A DNA stretch of 17,117 nucleotides from JACVRM01 sp046262315 (GCA_046262315.1 JBHEMZ010000128.1:1-17117), one strand, 5' to 3'; positions 1 through 7,431 are shown, numbered from the stretch's first letter. Notes: generated from the sequence alone by a model not told the origin. Numbers and translations: made by a program.

Positions 1-198
1 ATGCCGCCGAGACACGCTGGACGGCGCGATCCGTCGTCCTCAGTCGCGCCAATAGCGCTGCTATTGACGCTCCCTGCGTCCTAGACTCGCACTCGCCCAG
101 CGCGCCTCGCCGGCGAGCCTTCATTCTGAACCGAGTTCTAACAAACTGCTTACCTCAGCGCCGGACTCTCCTTGCAGCTCGGGGATACCCTCGATCCG
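1..198. other. Leading non-coding stretch with an operator-like palindrome
   Basis: No convincing gene is seen. A short frame open from the window edge to the TAG at 53-55 could be the last codons of an upstream gene, but nothing identifies it. The clear element is the perfect inverted repeat CAATAGC-GCT-GCTATTG at 50-66, which runs into TTGACG at 64-69. A TAGACT box lies at 82-87, but the 12-base gap is too short for a normal -35/-10 pair. It may be a repressor site over a promoter, or a small hairpin. No strong Shine-Dalgarno sequence precedes the GTG at 199. Confidence 0.4.
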
Positions 199-450
199 GT
201 GAGCACCGTCGAGGTAGATCTCCGTTCCACGGTCGGCTTCCTCGTCGCTGACGCGGCTGGCCGATTGCTCGGCCGAGTCGAGTGTCCGCTTTATGGGACG
301 CGCCCCGACGAGCCCGACGCCCTATCCGTGCGGTCGCGCTTCTTCTCGCCACGGCGGATGGTGCCGGCCGAGGCGATCCGCGAGATCGACGGTCGGCGGC
401 GCACGATCGACCTACGCCTCGAGCGCGACCAGATCCGCACCTTCTTCTAG
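199..450 (+). CDS. Small PRC-barrel-like domain protein
   Basis: An 83-residue protein. The sequence reads as one small beta-barrel: a VGFLVADAAGRLLGRVE opening strand pair, then a basic patch SRFFSPRRMVPAEAI and a closing IDLRLERDQIRTFF. This matches the usual PRC-barrel layout (a V.DADG..G.V half, then R...VPA..I..ID). PRC-barrel proteins are RNA-processing or membrane/photosystem-associated adaptors, and many actinobacteria have stand-alone copies of unknown role. The GTG at 199 is chosen because residues before it do not fit the fold; a TTG at 172 is in frame. The ribosome site is weak. It stands alone, with no operon partner on the same strand. Function is unknown. Confidence 0.6.
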   Translation: MSTVEVDLRSTVGFLVADAAGRLLGRVECPLYGTRPDEPDALSVRSRFFSPRRMVPAEAIREIDGRRRTIDLRLERDQIRTFF

Positions 451-664
451 CCAGGCGCGCACCGCGTTCTGGCCTGGAACGACCACGAGGTGCTCTCGCA
501 CCCCGCAGTCGGCCGTCAGCGATTCCGCCGTCCGCCAAAGTCGGCGGAACCGGTGAACGACTCCATTCTTGCGCTTTTCGCCGCGCCGCGCTACCTGACC
601 CCTTAGGACAGGTCCGATGCGGCGATCAGGCGCCCCCAGAAAAAGCGGGCCGTTTCCGCCCTTC
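451..664. other. Intergenic stretch; candidate terminator for the minus-strand glnA
   Basis: No gene is seen. A 15-base unit CCCCAGAAAAAGCGG at 634-648 recurs with one change at 689-703. Read on the minus strand, the sense of glnA, the first copy gives GCGG-(7 bases)-CCGC followed directly by five T (659 to 640). That is a short candidate intrinsic terminator lying beyond the R1 repeat. The stem is only 4 bp before wobble extension, so confidence is low. Confidence 0.3.
523..549 (+). terminator. Hairpin downstream of the PRC-barrel gene
   Basis: TTCCGCCG at 523-530 pairs perfectly with CGGCGGAA at 542-549 (8 bp, 11-base loop), 73 bases after the stop codon. There is no U-tract. It could be a GC-rich U-less terminator or simply an mRNA 3' end. 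Confidence 0.4.
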
Positions 665-894
665 GGAGGGGCAAGGGGAACCGAGGTTCCCCAAAAAAAG
701 CGGCTGACCGTAAGGCCACCAAACACCCGCCGCCGGAGCCGGGCTTGTCCCGGCGGCAGGCGAACAACACAACCAGGCAACGGTGAATCACGCCACGAGC
801 CGCCGGCCCCGCCAACAACTCGAACCTCGCGAACGGTGGCAAGGAGGGGGCCAACGGGGAAACCAGGGTTCCCCCGTTAGAAGTTCCCCCGTTA
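665..894 (+). repeat. Structured repeat element, copy R1
   Basis: A ~230 bp non-coding element that recurs in the same orientation at 16442-16688. Shared blocks in order are: GGAGGGG(GG)CAAGGGG with a hairpin (675-681 with 686-692); GGAGCCGGGCT with its CCCGGCGG return arm; the motifs CGCCGGCCCCGCC and CAAGGAGGGGGC; and a terminal hairpin (853-859 with 872-878, continued by 861-863 with 868-870) followed by another copy of GTTCCCCCGTTA. The last TTA (892-894) is the complement of the glnA stop codon, so the element ends inside that gene. No target-site duplication or transposase is seen. It resembles REP/MITE-type interspersed repeats. Confidence 0.7.
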
Positions 895-2256
895 CAAGAC
901 GGCCAGGTAGCGGTCGAGCTCCCACTGGGTGAGCTGCACGCGGTACTCGTCCCACTCCTTGCGCTTGAGCTCGACGTAGCGCTCGAAGATGTGCGGGCCG
1001 AGCGCCTTCCGCGCCAGCTCCGAGCCGGCCAGCTCGTCGATTGCTTCGCCGAGCGTCTCGGGCAGGGCGACGATGCCGCGCTCGCGCCGCTGCTCCGCCG
1101 TCAGGTGGTAGAGGTTCGTCTCCATCGGGTCCGGCAGCTCGTACCCCTGCTCGATCCCCTCGAGGCCCGCGTGGAGCAGCGCGGCGAACGTCAGGTACGG
1201 GTTGCACGCCGGGTCCGGGCAGCGGATCTCGGCACGCGTCGCCTGCTCGGCGCCGGGTTTGTAGAGCGGAATGCGGATCAGCGCCGAGCGGTTGCGGCGA
1301 GACCACGCGACGTAGACGGGTGCCTCGTACCCGGGCACGAGCCGCTTGTACGAGTTCACCCACTGCGCGAACACGGCCGCGATCTCCCGCGCGTGGCGCA
1401 GCTGCCCCGCGATGAAAGCCTTGCCGACCTCGGACAGGTGCCACTCGTCGTCCGCGTCGAAGAACGCGTTGCGGCCGTCCGTGAAGAGCGACTGGTGCGT
1501 GTGCATCCCGGAGCCGTTCTCGCCGAAGATCGGCTTCGGCATGAAGGTCGCGTGGTAGCCCGCCTTCTTGGCGATCTCCTTGACGATCAGCCGGTACGTG
1601 AGCGTGTCGTCGGCCATGTCGAGCGCGGGCGCGAAACGCATGTCGATCTCGTGCTGTGACGGGCCGACCTCGTGGTGCACGTACTCGATCGGGATGCCCA
1701 TCCCCTCGAGCGCGCGCACGGTCTCCTGGCGCAGCTCGCTCGCGGCGTCCATGGTCGTCATGGCGAAGTAGCCGCCCTCGTCGAGCGTCTCCGTCCCCTT
1801 GTCGTCGCGGAACAGGAAGTACTCGAGCTCGGGGCCGACGTTGAACGTGTCGAAGCCAAGTGAGCGCATGCGCTCGAGCGCGCGGCGGAGCACGTGGCGC
1901 GGGTCGCCCTCGTAGGGCTCGCCGTCGGGGGTGACGACGTCGCAGATCATGCGTGCGACCTTCGTCTCGCCCTGCTTCCACGGCATGAGCTGAAACGTGC
2001 CCGGGTCGGGGATCGCGACCATGTCTGACTCCTCGATCGCGTTGAACCCCGTGATCGACGAGCCGTCGAAGCCCATTCCGTCGTCGAGCGCCGGGGCGAG
2101 CTCGCCCGGCGTGATAGCGAAGCTCTTCAGGTGCCCCTCCAGGTCCGTGAACCAGAGCAGGACGAACTCGACGCCGTCCTGCTCCACGCGCGACAGTACG
2201 TCGCGGCGGGCCTCCTCGCTCGACGTTGCCCGGTTCCTCGTCTCGACCTGTGCCAT
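892..2256 (-). CDS. glnA: Glutamine synthetase, type I-alpha
   Basis: ATP-dependent ligation of ammonia to glutamate in the cytosol; the family forms dodecamers. At 454 residues it has the length and shape of GSI-alpha enzymes: it lacks the ~25-residue insert of the beta type and ends in a block like that of Bacillus GlnA. Visible motifs are the N-terminal beta-grasp DGSSITGF, the metal/ATP-site HHEVGPSQHEID, NGSGMHTHQSLF, the glutamate-binding NSYKRLVPGYEAPVYVAWS and NRSALIRIP. The Arg that gives glutamine feedback in Bacillus GSI-alpha (Arg62, in GFVRIEESD) is Ala73 here. The NLYHL segment keeps a Tyr near the beta-type adenylylation position, but the context is alpha-type. AGGAGG lies six bases before the ATG. 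The stop TAA lies within repeat R1. It is the second-best documented gene here and is unlikely to be a GlnA-like gamma-glutamylpolyamine synthetase, given its close match to true GSI. Confidence 0.95.
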   Translation of the reverse strand: MAQVETRNRATSSEEARRDVLSRVEQDGVEFVLLWFTDLEGHLKSFAITPGELAPALDDGMGFDGSSITGFNAIEESDMVAIPDPGTFQLMPWKQGETKVARMICDVVTPDGEPYEGDPRHVLRRALERMRSLGFDTFNVGPELEYFLFRDDKGTETLDEGGYFAMTTMDAASELRQETVRALEGMGIPIEYVHHEVGPSQHEIDMRFAPALDMADDTLTYRLIVKEIAKKAGYHATFMPKPIFGENGSGMHTHQSLFTDGRNAFFDADDEWHLSEVGKAFIAGQLRHAREIAAVFAQWVNSYKRLVPGYEAPVYVAWSRRNRSALIRIPLYKPGAEQATRAEIRCPDPACNPYLTFAALLHAGLEGIEQGYELPDPMETNLYHLTAEQRRERGIVALPETLGEAIDELAGSELARKALGPHIFERYVELKRKEWDEYRVQLTQWELDRYLAVL

Positions 2257-2340
2257 GCGAAACCTCCTCTGAAACAGGAAAAGCCCCGGGCGTGTCCCGC
2301 CCGAGGCCTCGTCGCCTCAACCAACGCCGGCAGTCTACCG
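2257..2340 (-). promoter_or_regulatory. glnA leader with alternative hairpins (attenuator candidate)
   Basis: On the minus strand, in order: a TAGACT -10-like box (2337-2332); GAGGC (2318-2314), six-base loop GACGAG, GCCTC (2307-2303); then a terminator stem whose 5' arm starts with that same GCCTC (2307-2298) and closes with CGCCCGGGGC (2292-2283), followed by TTTT (2282-2279). A strong AGGAGG (2268-2263) precedes the ATG. The GAGGC:GCCTC hairpin and the terminator cannot form together. The terminator keeps a U:G wobble at the place where the upstream hairpin has U:A. The same arrangement occurs before the second glnA. Confidence 0.65.
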
Positions 2341-2383
2341 CGGCGTAGATTCGCGTGGTGGCGCTGAAGCAAGCGAGGTGATG

Positions 2384-2753
2384 ATCGCTCAGCGCGACCC
2401 GACACTGCCGCGGGCGATCCCTGCTGGGGCCTACCCGCTGCCCCTCGAAGATCGAAGCGTGGACGCCGCCCGGTGGCTCGACGCAGAGGTCAACGTCCGG
2501 GAGGTGCCGATTCCCCGCGACACGCCCGACTGGACACCCGGTCATTCTGGGCTCACCCCGAGCGGGTACTCGAGCCCGGGCACGCAACTCGACCTCCGGC
2601 TTCGCACGGATGCCCCCGGAGGTCGTCAACCGCGTCGTCGAGGCGGTCGAGCGCGACCTCCAAGACGGGACCTGGGACGCGCGTCACGGTCATCTGCGCG
2701 AGCTCGACGGGTACGACGTGGGGCTGCGGCTGCTCGTATCCAATCCCGTATAG
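2384..2753 (+). pseudogene. Remnant of a class I SAM-dependent methyltransferase
   Basis: Family-like protein segments appear in all three forward frames in the right order. First is LPLEDRSVDA (typical of the mid-Rossmann 'alPlpdgSvDav' motif), joined directly to ARWLDAEVNVREVPIPRD. Then comes SFWAHPERVLEPGHATR in a second frame near 2540-2600. Last is SGFARMPPEVVNRVVEAVER through LRELDGYDVGLRLLVSNPV in a third frame, ending at TAG 2751-2753. This needs two frameshifts plus loss of the SAM-binding N-terminus and the stretch after the SVDA motif. The remnant ends five bases from the convergent MFS stop codon. What it methylated cannot be told. Confidence 0.6.
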
Positions 2754-2758
2754 CCGCG

Positions 2759-4021
2759 CTAGGTCTCGGCGGCGGTCGGGAGCTGGTCGAGCTCGGGTTC
2801 GCAGCCGTGGCGCCGGACGGCACGACCGTACAGCGCCAGTGCCGGCACGAGCAGGGTGCCGCCGGCAACCAGGGCCGCCCGCAGGCCGAACACCGTCCCG
2901 ATGCCGCCGAGCGCCGGACCGCCGCCGACCTGCCCGATCGCGTCCGACTGGTTCGTGATCGAGATGACGGTTGCACGGACGCTCGATTCGCTGATGTTCT
3001 CGTTCAGCCAGACGTCGTAGGCCGGCGAGGCCAGCGAACGCGTCAGGTAGTAGAGCCAGAAGCCGGCCAGTGCGAGGGCGAGATTGCCGGCGAGGGCGAA
3101 GACCACCACCGCCCCGGCCTGAACGGCCGTGATTCCGAAGAGCAGGCGCGCGAGGCCCTCTCGACCGACCCGCTCGAAGCGGCGGACGAGCACCTGCGAC
3201 GCCACCAGTCCGATGACGAGCGTGCCGAGCCCGAAGATCCCGAACCAGACGACGGAGTCGAGACCGGCGATCGACGGGAGCCCCACGTTGCGGATGAACT
3301 GCGCCTCGTTCAGCCGATCGAAGCTCTCGGTCGAGGCCCCGGCGAAGAACGCGATGCCCATGATCAGGAGCAGGAGCGGTTGCGCACGGACGTAGCGACC
3401 GCCGGCCGAGGCAGTGGTGCGGAGCTCGCGCCAGGTGTTCTCCCGCTCCTCGGGCGGGCGCCGGCGGAAGCCCTCCTCCGGCATCGCCAGCGCGCCGAAG
3501 ACGGCGAGCAGCGCTACCAATGCGCCGCCGGCAGCAACCGCGAGCCCGAGGTCGACGAGTGCCAGGGCGATGCTGACGCCGATGCCGAGCATCGCGCCCA
3601 GGTAGCTCAGCTGCTGTCCGCGCGCCAGGATTCGGCCGACGCGGTCGATGCCGACCTCGTCGGTGATCCACGCCGTGTAGGCGCCGCTCGTGAACGTCCA
3701 GCCGAGACCCCAGATCGCGTAGCCGAGCAGGACGGCCGGGTACCACTGCACGGCACCGACGAGTACGATCCCAGCCCCCAGAATGACCCATCCGACGATG
3801 ATCGAGAGCCGGCGGGAGTACGTGTCCGCGACGACGCCGGTCGGCACCTCGAAGAGGAACACCGAGAGCTCCATCACCGTGCCGACCAGCACGAGCTCGA
3901 GCGGGTTGAGCCCGAGCTCGCGGACGAAGTAGACGCCGGTGACCGTGAACGACACCGTCGAGCCGAACGCCCACCAGAACTCGCTGAAGTAGTAAAAACG
4001 GACCGGGTCGGCGCGCCTCAT
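2759..4021 (-). CDS. Major facilitator superfamily exporter
   Basis: A 420-residue polytopic membrane protein with about ten to twelve hydrophobic segments in two halves separated by a charged loop (FRRRPPEERENTWRELR). The signature loop between the second and third helices is visible as FEVPTGVVADTYSRR, the G-x3-D-x3-R-R pattern of MFS motif A. The family exchanges small molecules for protons; the context (ABC exporter, acetyltransferase, nucleotidyltransferase) favours drug or toxin efflux. The substrate is not readable. The start ATG at 4021 overlaps the upstream GNAT stop in an ATGA, so an earlier in-frame start inside that gene is rejected. It is the last gene of the operon. Confidence 0.85.
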   Translation of the reverse strand: MRRADPVRFYYFSEFWWAFGSTVSFTVTGVYFVRELGLNPLELVLVGTVMELSVFLFEVPTGVVADTYSRRLSIIVGWVILGAGIVLVGAVQWYPAVLLGYAIWGLGWTFTSGAYTAWITDEVGIDRVGRILARGQQLSYLGAMLGIGVSIALALVDLGLAVAAGGALVALLAVFGALAMPEEGFRRRPPEERENTWRELRTTASAGGRYVRAQPLLLLIMGIAFFAGASTESFDRLNEAQFIRNVGLPSIAGLDSVVWFGIFGLGTLVIGLVASQVLVRRFERVGREGLARLLFGITAVQAGAVVVFALAGNLALALAGFWLYYLTRSLASPAYDVWLNENISESSVRATVISITNQSDAIGQVGGGPALGGIGTVFGLRAALVAGGTLLVPALALYGRAVRRHGCEPELDQLPTAAET

Positions 4022-4890
4022 CGCACGTTGTGGCGCATGGTCAGCCAGGCCGGCTGCTCCTCGTAGCCGAGCTTCTCGTTCACCGCCCGCATCGCGTCGT
4101 TGCCGTCCTGCGTGAACGTGATCAGCTCGCGGTAGCCGTTCCGCGCCGCCCAGGCGATCTGGGCACGCTTGAGGGCCGTGCCGATGCCGCGGCCGCGGTG
4201 CGTGCGCAGGCACGCGGTCAGCCCGTGCTCGAGCAGGCCGTCGACCGGCTGCGCCATCAGCGCGGCGTACCCGACGAGCCTGCCGTCCTCCACGGCGGCG
4301 AACGCGATCGGGCCGTCGAACTCCTCGCGGACCCAGTCGTCCCATGCGGGCGCGGGCACCGGTTCCGGGAGCGGGAAGTCGGCCCACGCTTCCTTCGTGA
4401 TCTCGTAGGCAGCCTCGCGCAGGTCCTCGGTGAGCTCGACGATCTCGACCGCCGGCAGCTCCGGCCACGCCTCGTCGCCCCGGAGGGTGTACACGAGCTC
4501 GACCTGCCGGTCGACCTTGACGTAGCCGCGCCGGCCCGCGAAGCGGCGGCCCTCCTCGGAGTCCTCCGCAACGTGCGTCGACAGCGCCGAGGGTGCGAGC
4601 GACAGCGCGTGCGCCTCCACCTGCTCGTAGAGCGCCGAGCCGATGCCGCGGCGCCGCGACTCGGGCATGACGCGCACGACGACGAAACCCCTACGCGGCG
4701 TATCCGAGGGGCCGGCGAGGCCGATGCCGACGACGCGGTCCTTGTCCTCGGCGACGAGGTAGAGCCGATCCGGCTGGCGGTCCCAGCGTTCGCGGACGAT
4801 CGCGGCGGAGAGCGGCTCTCGCGGCGTGATCGCGTTCCACACGTCGACCCAGCTTTCGAGATCAGCGTCCGTGTCGGCGCGGCGGATCAC
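4018..4890 (-). CDS. Tandem two-domain GNAT acetyltransferase
   Basis: A 290-residue cytosolic protein built from two GNAT folds. Each carries the acetyl-CoA pyrophosphate loop R/Q-x-x-G-x-G/A: RRRGIGSA at about 80-86 and HRGRGIGTA at about 231-239. The second domain has the usual tail ITFTQDGNDAMRAVNEKLGY. Tandem GNATs of this size include mycothiol synthase and antibiotic- or amine-modifying enzymes; residues specific to mycothiol synthase were not recognised. The GTG start is chosen because it forms a GTGA overlap with the upstream stop, and the homologous region begins right there (VIRRADTDADLESW). It overlaps the MFS gene by four bases. Acetylation of a small toxic compound before export is a reasonable guess only. 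Confidence 0.85.
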   Translation of the reverse strand: MIRRADTDADLESWVDVWNAITPREPLSAAIVRERWDRQPDRLYLVAEDKDRVVGIGLAGPSDTPRRGFVVVRVMPESRRRGIGSALYEQVEAHALSLAPSALSTHVAEDSEEGRRFAGRRGYVKVDRQVELVYTLRGDEAWPELPAVEIVELTEDLREAAYEITKEAWADFPLPEPVPAPAWDDWVREEFDGPIAFAAVEDGRLVGYAALMAQPVDGLLEHGLTACLRTHRGRGIGTALKRAQIAWAARNGYRELITFTQDGNDAMRAVNEKLGYEEQPAWLTMRHNVR

Positions 4891-5732
4891 GACGAGCCTT
4901 CCCGCCGGCTCAGCACCTCGAGACGCGCATTCGTCCCGATCCGCGCGCTCTCGACGTCGATCCTGACGGGGACCAAAGCCAGCGCGTCTCGGACGAGTTC
5001 TGCCATCAGCCGCACGGCCGCGATCGCATCGGGCTCGACAAGCGAGGCGGCGACGCGCTCGGCAAGGCGCGGCGGGGCGATCTCGAGATTGGCCGCATGG
5101 TGCGCGAGCCACTTCCAGCGCGGCGGCTCCCAGCGGCGGTTGAGGGCGAAGACGACGCGGAGGGCGCGCCCGGCCTCGTTAAGGAGGGACGACTCGGTCA
5201 CGGCCCGGTCGTTCCGCAGCGCGGACCCGAGCCGCGGCGACGGAATCTCCCAGCCGGAGACAGCGTGCTCGACGAGGCGCCGTGCCAGCGGCTCCGGATA
5301 CGGGTCGAGGCGGCGGCGAAGCTCTGCGAAGAGCCCGGACGTGCGCAGCGGTAGCGTGTTCGCCACCACATGGGCAAAGGCGACCCTCCGATGCTCGAGC
5401 GCCTCGGCGTTCGCGATCGCCTCGACTTCCGCCCTTGCCTCGTCCGCGCGACCCCAGTACGGCTCCACCTCGACGCCGTCCAGGCGGCACCATGCCCAGG
5501 TGCCGGAACCCTCTTGGCCCGCGAGCACCTCGGTTGCGCCGACCGATTCGAGCCAGGCGCGTACGTCGGAGGCGGTCGGTACGCCGTCGCAGAGGAAGAG
5601 CAGCTCGAGATCCGAGTGCTCGTCTGCGAGCCCCGCTCCCACGGAGCCGGTTGCCGCGATCTCCCGCCCCAGCTCATCGGGGCATGCTCCGGCGAGCTTT
5701 CGCGCGAGCGCGGTCAGGCGCTCGGGCCTCAT
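4887..5732 (-). CDS. Nucleotidyltransferase-fold protein (DUF4037-like)
   Basis: A 281-residue protein. The N-terminus carries the minimal nucleotidyltransferase signature GS-x10-D-x-E (Gly29-Ser30, Asp41, Glu43 in TGSVGAGLADEHSDLELLFL). A later acidic strand, GVEVEPYW around 87-93, sits where the third metal ligand is expected. The rest is helical, as in aminoglycoside nucleotidyltransferases and DUF4037 proteins. The catalytic residues look intact, so NMP transfer to a small molecule is plausible; the acceptor is unknown. Its ATG overlaps the ABC permease stop (ATGA) and its TGA overlaps the GNAT start (GTGA), so its expression is probably tied to both. Confidence 0.75.
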   Translation of the reverse strand: MRPERLTALARKLAGACPDELGREIAATGSVGAGLADEHSDLELLFLCDGVPTASDVRAWLESVGATEVLAGQEGSGTWAWCRLDGVEVEPYWGRADEARAEVEAIANAEALEHRRVAFAHVVANTLPLRTSGLFAELRRRLDPYPEPLARRLVEHAVSGWEIPSPRLGSALRNDRAVTESSLLNEAGRALRVVFALNRRWEPPRWKWLAHHAANLEIAPPRLAERVAASLVEPDAIAAVRLMAELVRDALALVPVRIDVESARIGTNARLEVLSRREGSS

Positions 5733-6562
5733 CCCGACCGCTTGAGCTTGCCGTGGCGCTTTGCGTGCCGCTCGCCGAGCTGGAACACCCAGAGCCCGAG
5801 CGGGATCGAGATCGCCCCGATCACGGCCAGCGGCCAGAGCTCGTCCCCCATCGCCGTCACGCCGTCACCGCGCTGGATCGCGTCGCGGATACCGTCGAGC
5901 GCGTAGGTCGCCGGCGAGATGGTCGCGAGCGCCTGCATCCAGCCCGGCAGCACGTCGACGGGGTAGTAGACGCCCGAGATCACGAGCAGGATCCCCTGTC
6001 CGACGAAGCCGATCTGCGTTCCCTTCTCGGGCGAGATCAGCGGCAGCACCGCCGCCATCATCCCGATGCCGATGAACGAGACCGAGGCGACCGCGAGCAC
6101 GAGCAGCGCGGCGACGAAGTTGGCGTTCGGCATGCTCAGCCCGAAGAAAGCGGCGATCACCGCGAACACGATCGACGCGCGCACGACGCCGTAGCCGACG
6201 GCAAAGAGTCCCATGCCGAGCAGGTGCACCGGTCGCGAGAGCGGGGCCATGAACGTGTACTCGATCGTGCCCTCCCAGCGCTCCCAGGCAACTGTCTCGA
6301 CGAGGATCTCGAACACGATGCCGAGGTATGACCAGATGACCGCACCGATCAGGAGCTGGGTCGTGACGAAGTCGAGGTCGATCTGCCCGCCCCCGGCCTC
6401 GATGCCCTTGCCGATGAAGACGATCGTCAGCGTGTTGGCCGCCGTCCAGATGAAGAAGGCGAGCTCCCACCACGCGTAGCGCTTGACCAGGTACCAGTTG
6501 CGCTCGAGAACGCCTCCGAGCCCGATTACCTCGTGCCGCAGCGCTTCCGCAGCTCCGCGCAT
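5729..6562 (-). CDS. ABC-2 type transporter permease
   Basis: A 277-residue inner-membrane protein with six hydrophobic spans. It carries the characteristic ABC-2 stretch between spans five and six: a VISGVYYPVDVLPGWMQ segment followed by SPATYALDGIRD. It pairs with the ATPase encoded just upstream to form a DrrAB-like exporter. The ATG at 6562 shares its A with the ATPase stop codon (TGATG), which fixes the start and indicates translational coupling. The substrate is unknown; related systems export antibiotics, lipids or polysaccharides. Confidence 0.9.
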   Translation of the reverse strand: MRGAAEALRHEVIGLGGVLERNWYLVKRYAWWELAFFIWTAANTLTIVFIGKGIEAGGGQIDLDFVTTQLLIGAVIWSYLGIVFEILVETVAWERWEGTIEYTFMAPLSRPVHLLGMGLFAVGYGVVRASIVFAVIAAFFGLSMPNANFVAALLVLAVASVSFIGIGMMAAVLPLISPEKGTQIGFVGQGILLVISGVYYPVDVLPGWMQALATISPATYALDGIRDAIQRGDGVTAMGDELWPLAVIGAISIPLGLWVFQLGERHAKRHGKLKRSG

Positions 6563-7431
6563 CAGGCCCACACCTCCCGCTCGTCCTCGTCGTGCGTCTC
6601 CTCCTCGAGCGAGGCGCCGGTGGCCGAAAAGAACGCCTCCTCCAGCGTCGCGGCGCCGTAACGCTGCTTCAGCTCCTCGACGGGCTCCAGCGAGAGCAGG
6701 TTGCCCCGATGCAGGATCCCGACGCGGTCGGCAAGGGCCTCGGCCTCGACCAGGTCGTGCGTGCAGAGCAGGATGGTCGCGTCGTGGCTCTTCCAGACCT
6801 CGCGGACGAACTCCTGCACCTCGAGCTTGGAGCGCGGATCGAGGCCGGTCGTGGGCTCGTCGAGCAGCAGCAGCACGGGCGAGGTGAGCAGCGCGCGCGC
6901 CAGCGCCACCTTCTGCTGCATGCCGCGCGAGAGCGCCTCCATCGGCTCGCCGCTGCGCTTGGCCGGGAAGCCGACGCGGTCGAGGATCTCCGGGATGCGC
7001 CCGCGCGTCTGCGAGGCGGTCATGCCGTAGAAGCGCGCCGCGTAGCCGAGGTTCTCGGCTGCGGACATCTTCTTGAAGAAGGAGGCTTCGACCGAGACCC
7101 GGTTGACAAGTCGGCGGACGGCTCGTGGCTCTGCGAAGACGTCGTGCCCGAAGATGTGCGCCGTCCCGCCGTCGTGCAGGAGCAGCGTCGACAGCAGCCG
7201 GATCATGGTCGACTTGCCCGAACCGTTCTGCCCCAGGACCGCGACGCATTCGCCATGCTCGACGGTGAAGGTCAAGTCCTGGATCGCGGGTACGCGGCGA
7301 CGGCGCTTCCCTCGGAGTCGGCCCTTGCCCTCCTTGCGGATGAACTCCTTGCGGAGATTCACCACCTCGACCGCCGGCGTCGGGCCGACGTGCGGCTCGA
7401 CGTCAGTGGTCATGGCTTCGGTTTCGATCAT
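6562..7431 (-). CDS. ABC transporter ATP-binding protein
   Basis: A 289-residue ATPase that energises the adjacent ABC-2 permease. Walker A is GQNGSGKST (67-75), the signature is LSRGMQQK (167-174), Walker B is VLLLLDEP (186-193), the D-loop is GLDPR and the switch histidine is His225. A basic insert (KGRLRGKRRRR, about 36-46) precedes the first strand. At the Q-loop the expected Gln is replaced: the segment reads SVEASFF with Glu115, so whether this is a lineage variant should be checked. AAGGAG seven bases before the ATG supports the first Met over the second (residue 7). It is the first gene of the five-gene operon; its promoter lies in 7432-7725. Confidence 0.93.
   Translation of the reverse strand: MIETEAMTTDVEPHVGPTPAVEVVNLRKEFIRKEGKGRLRGKRRRRVPAIQDLTFTVEHGECVAVLGQNGSGKSTMIRLLSTLLLHDGGTAHIFGHDVFAEPRAVRRLVNRVSVEASFFKKMSAAENLGYAARFYGMTASQTRGRIPEILDRVGFPAKRSGEPMEALSRGMQQKVALARALLTSPVLLLLDEPTTGLDPRSKLEVQEFVREVWKSHDATILLCTHDLVEAEALADRVGILHRGNLLSLEPVEELKQRYGAATLEEAFFSATGASLEEETHDEDEREVWA

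Noticed and set aside
64..87. TTGACG with TAGACT as a standard promoter
   Set aside because: The spacer is 12 bases, well short of the 16-18 needed.
675..703. The first hairpin of R1 plus A-tract as an intrinsic terminator
   Set aside because: On the plus strand the hairpin is followed by A, not T. On the minus strand the T-tract comes before the stem, so the order is wrong for either direction.
2308..2318. The ACGA in the hairpin loop of the I-alpha glnA leader as a guanidine-II (mini-ykkC) riboswitch
   Set aside because: That class needs two hairpins with ACGR tetraloops closed by G-C pairs. Here ACGA would be closed by a G-G mismatch, only one such loop exists, and the paralogous leader has AATGGG.
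2378..4066. A 562-codon plus-strand open frame over the MFS gene
   Set aside because: Most of it is antisense to the clear MFS transporter, and its composition (runs of Arg, Asp, Glu) is typical of antisense frames in GC-rich DNA. Only its first part reflects the methyltransferase remnant.
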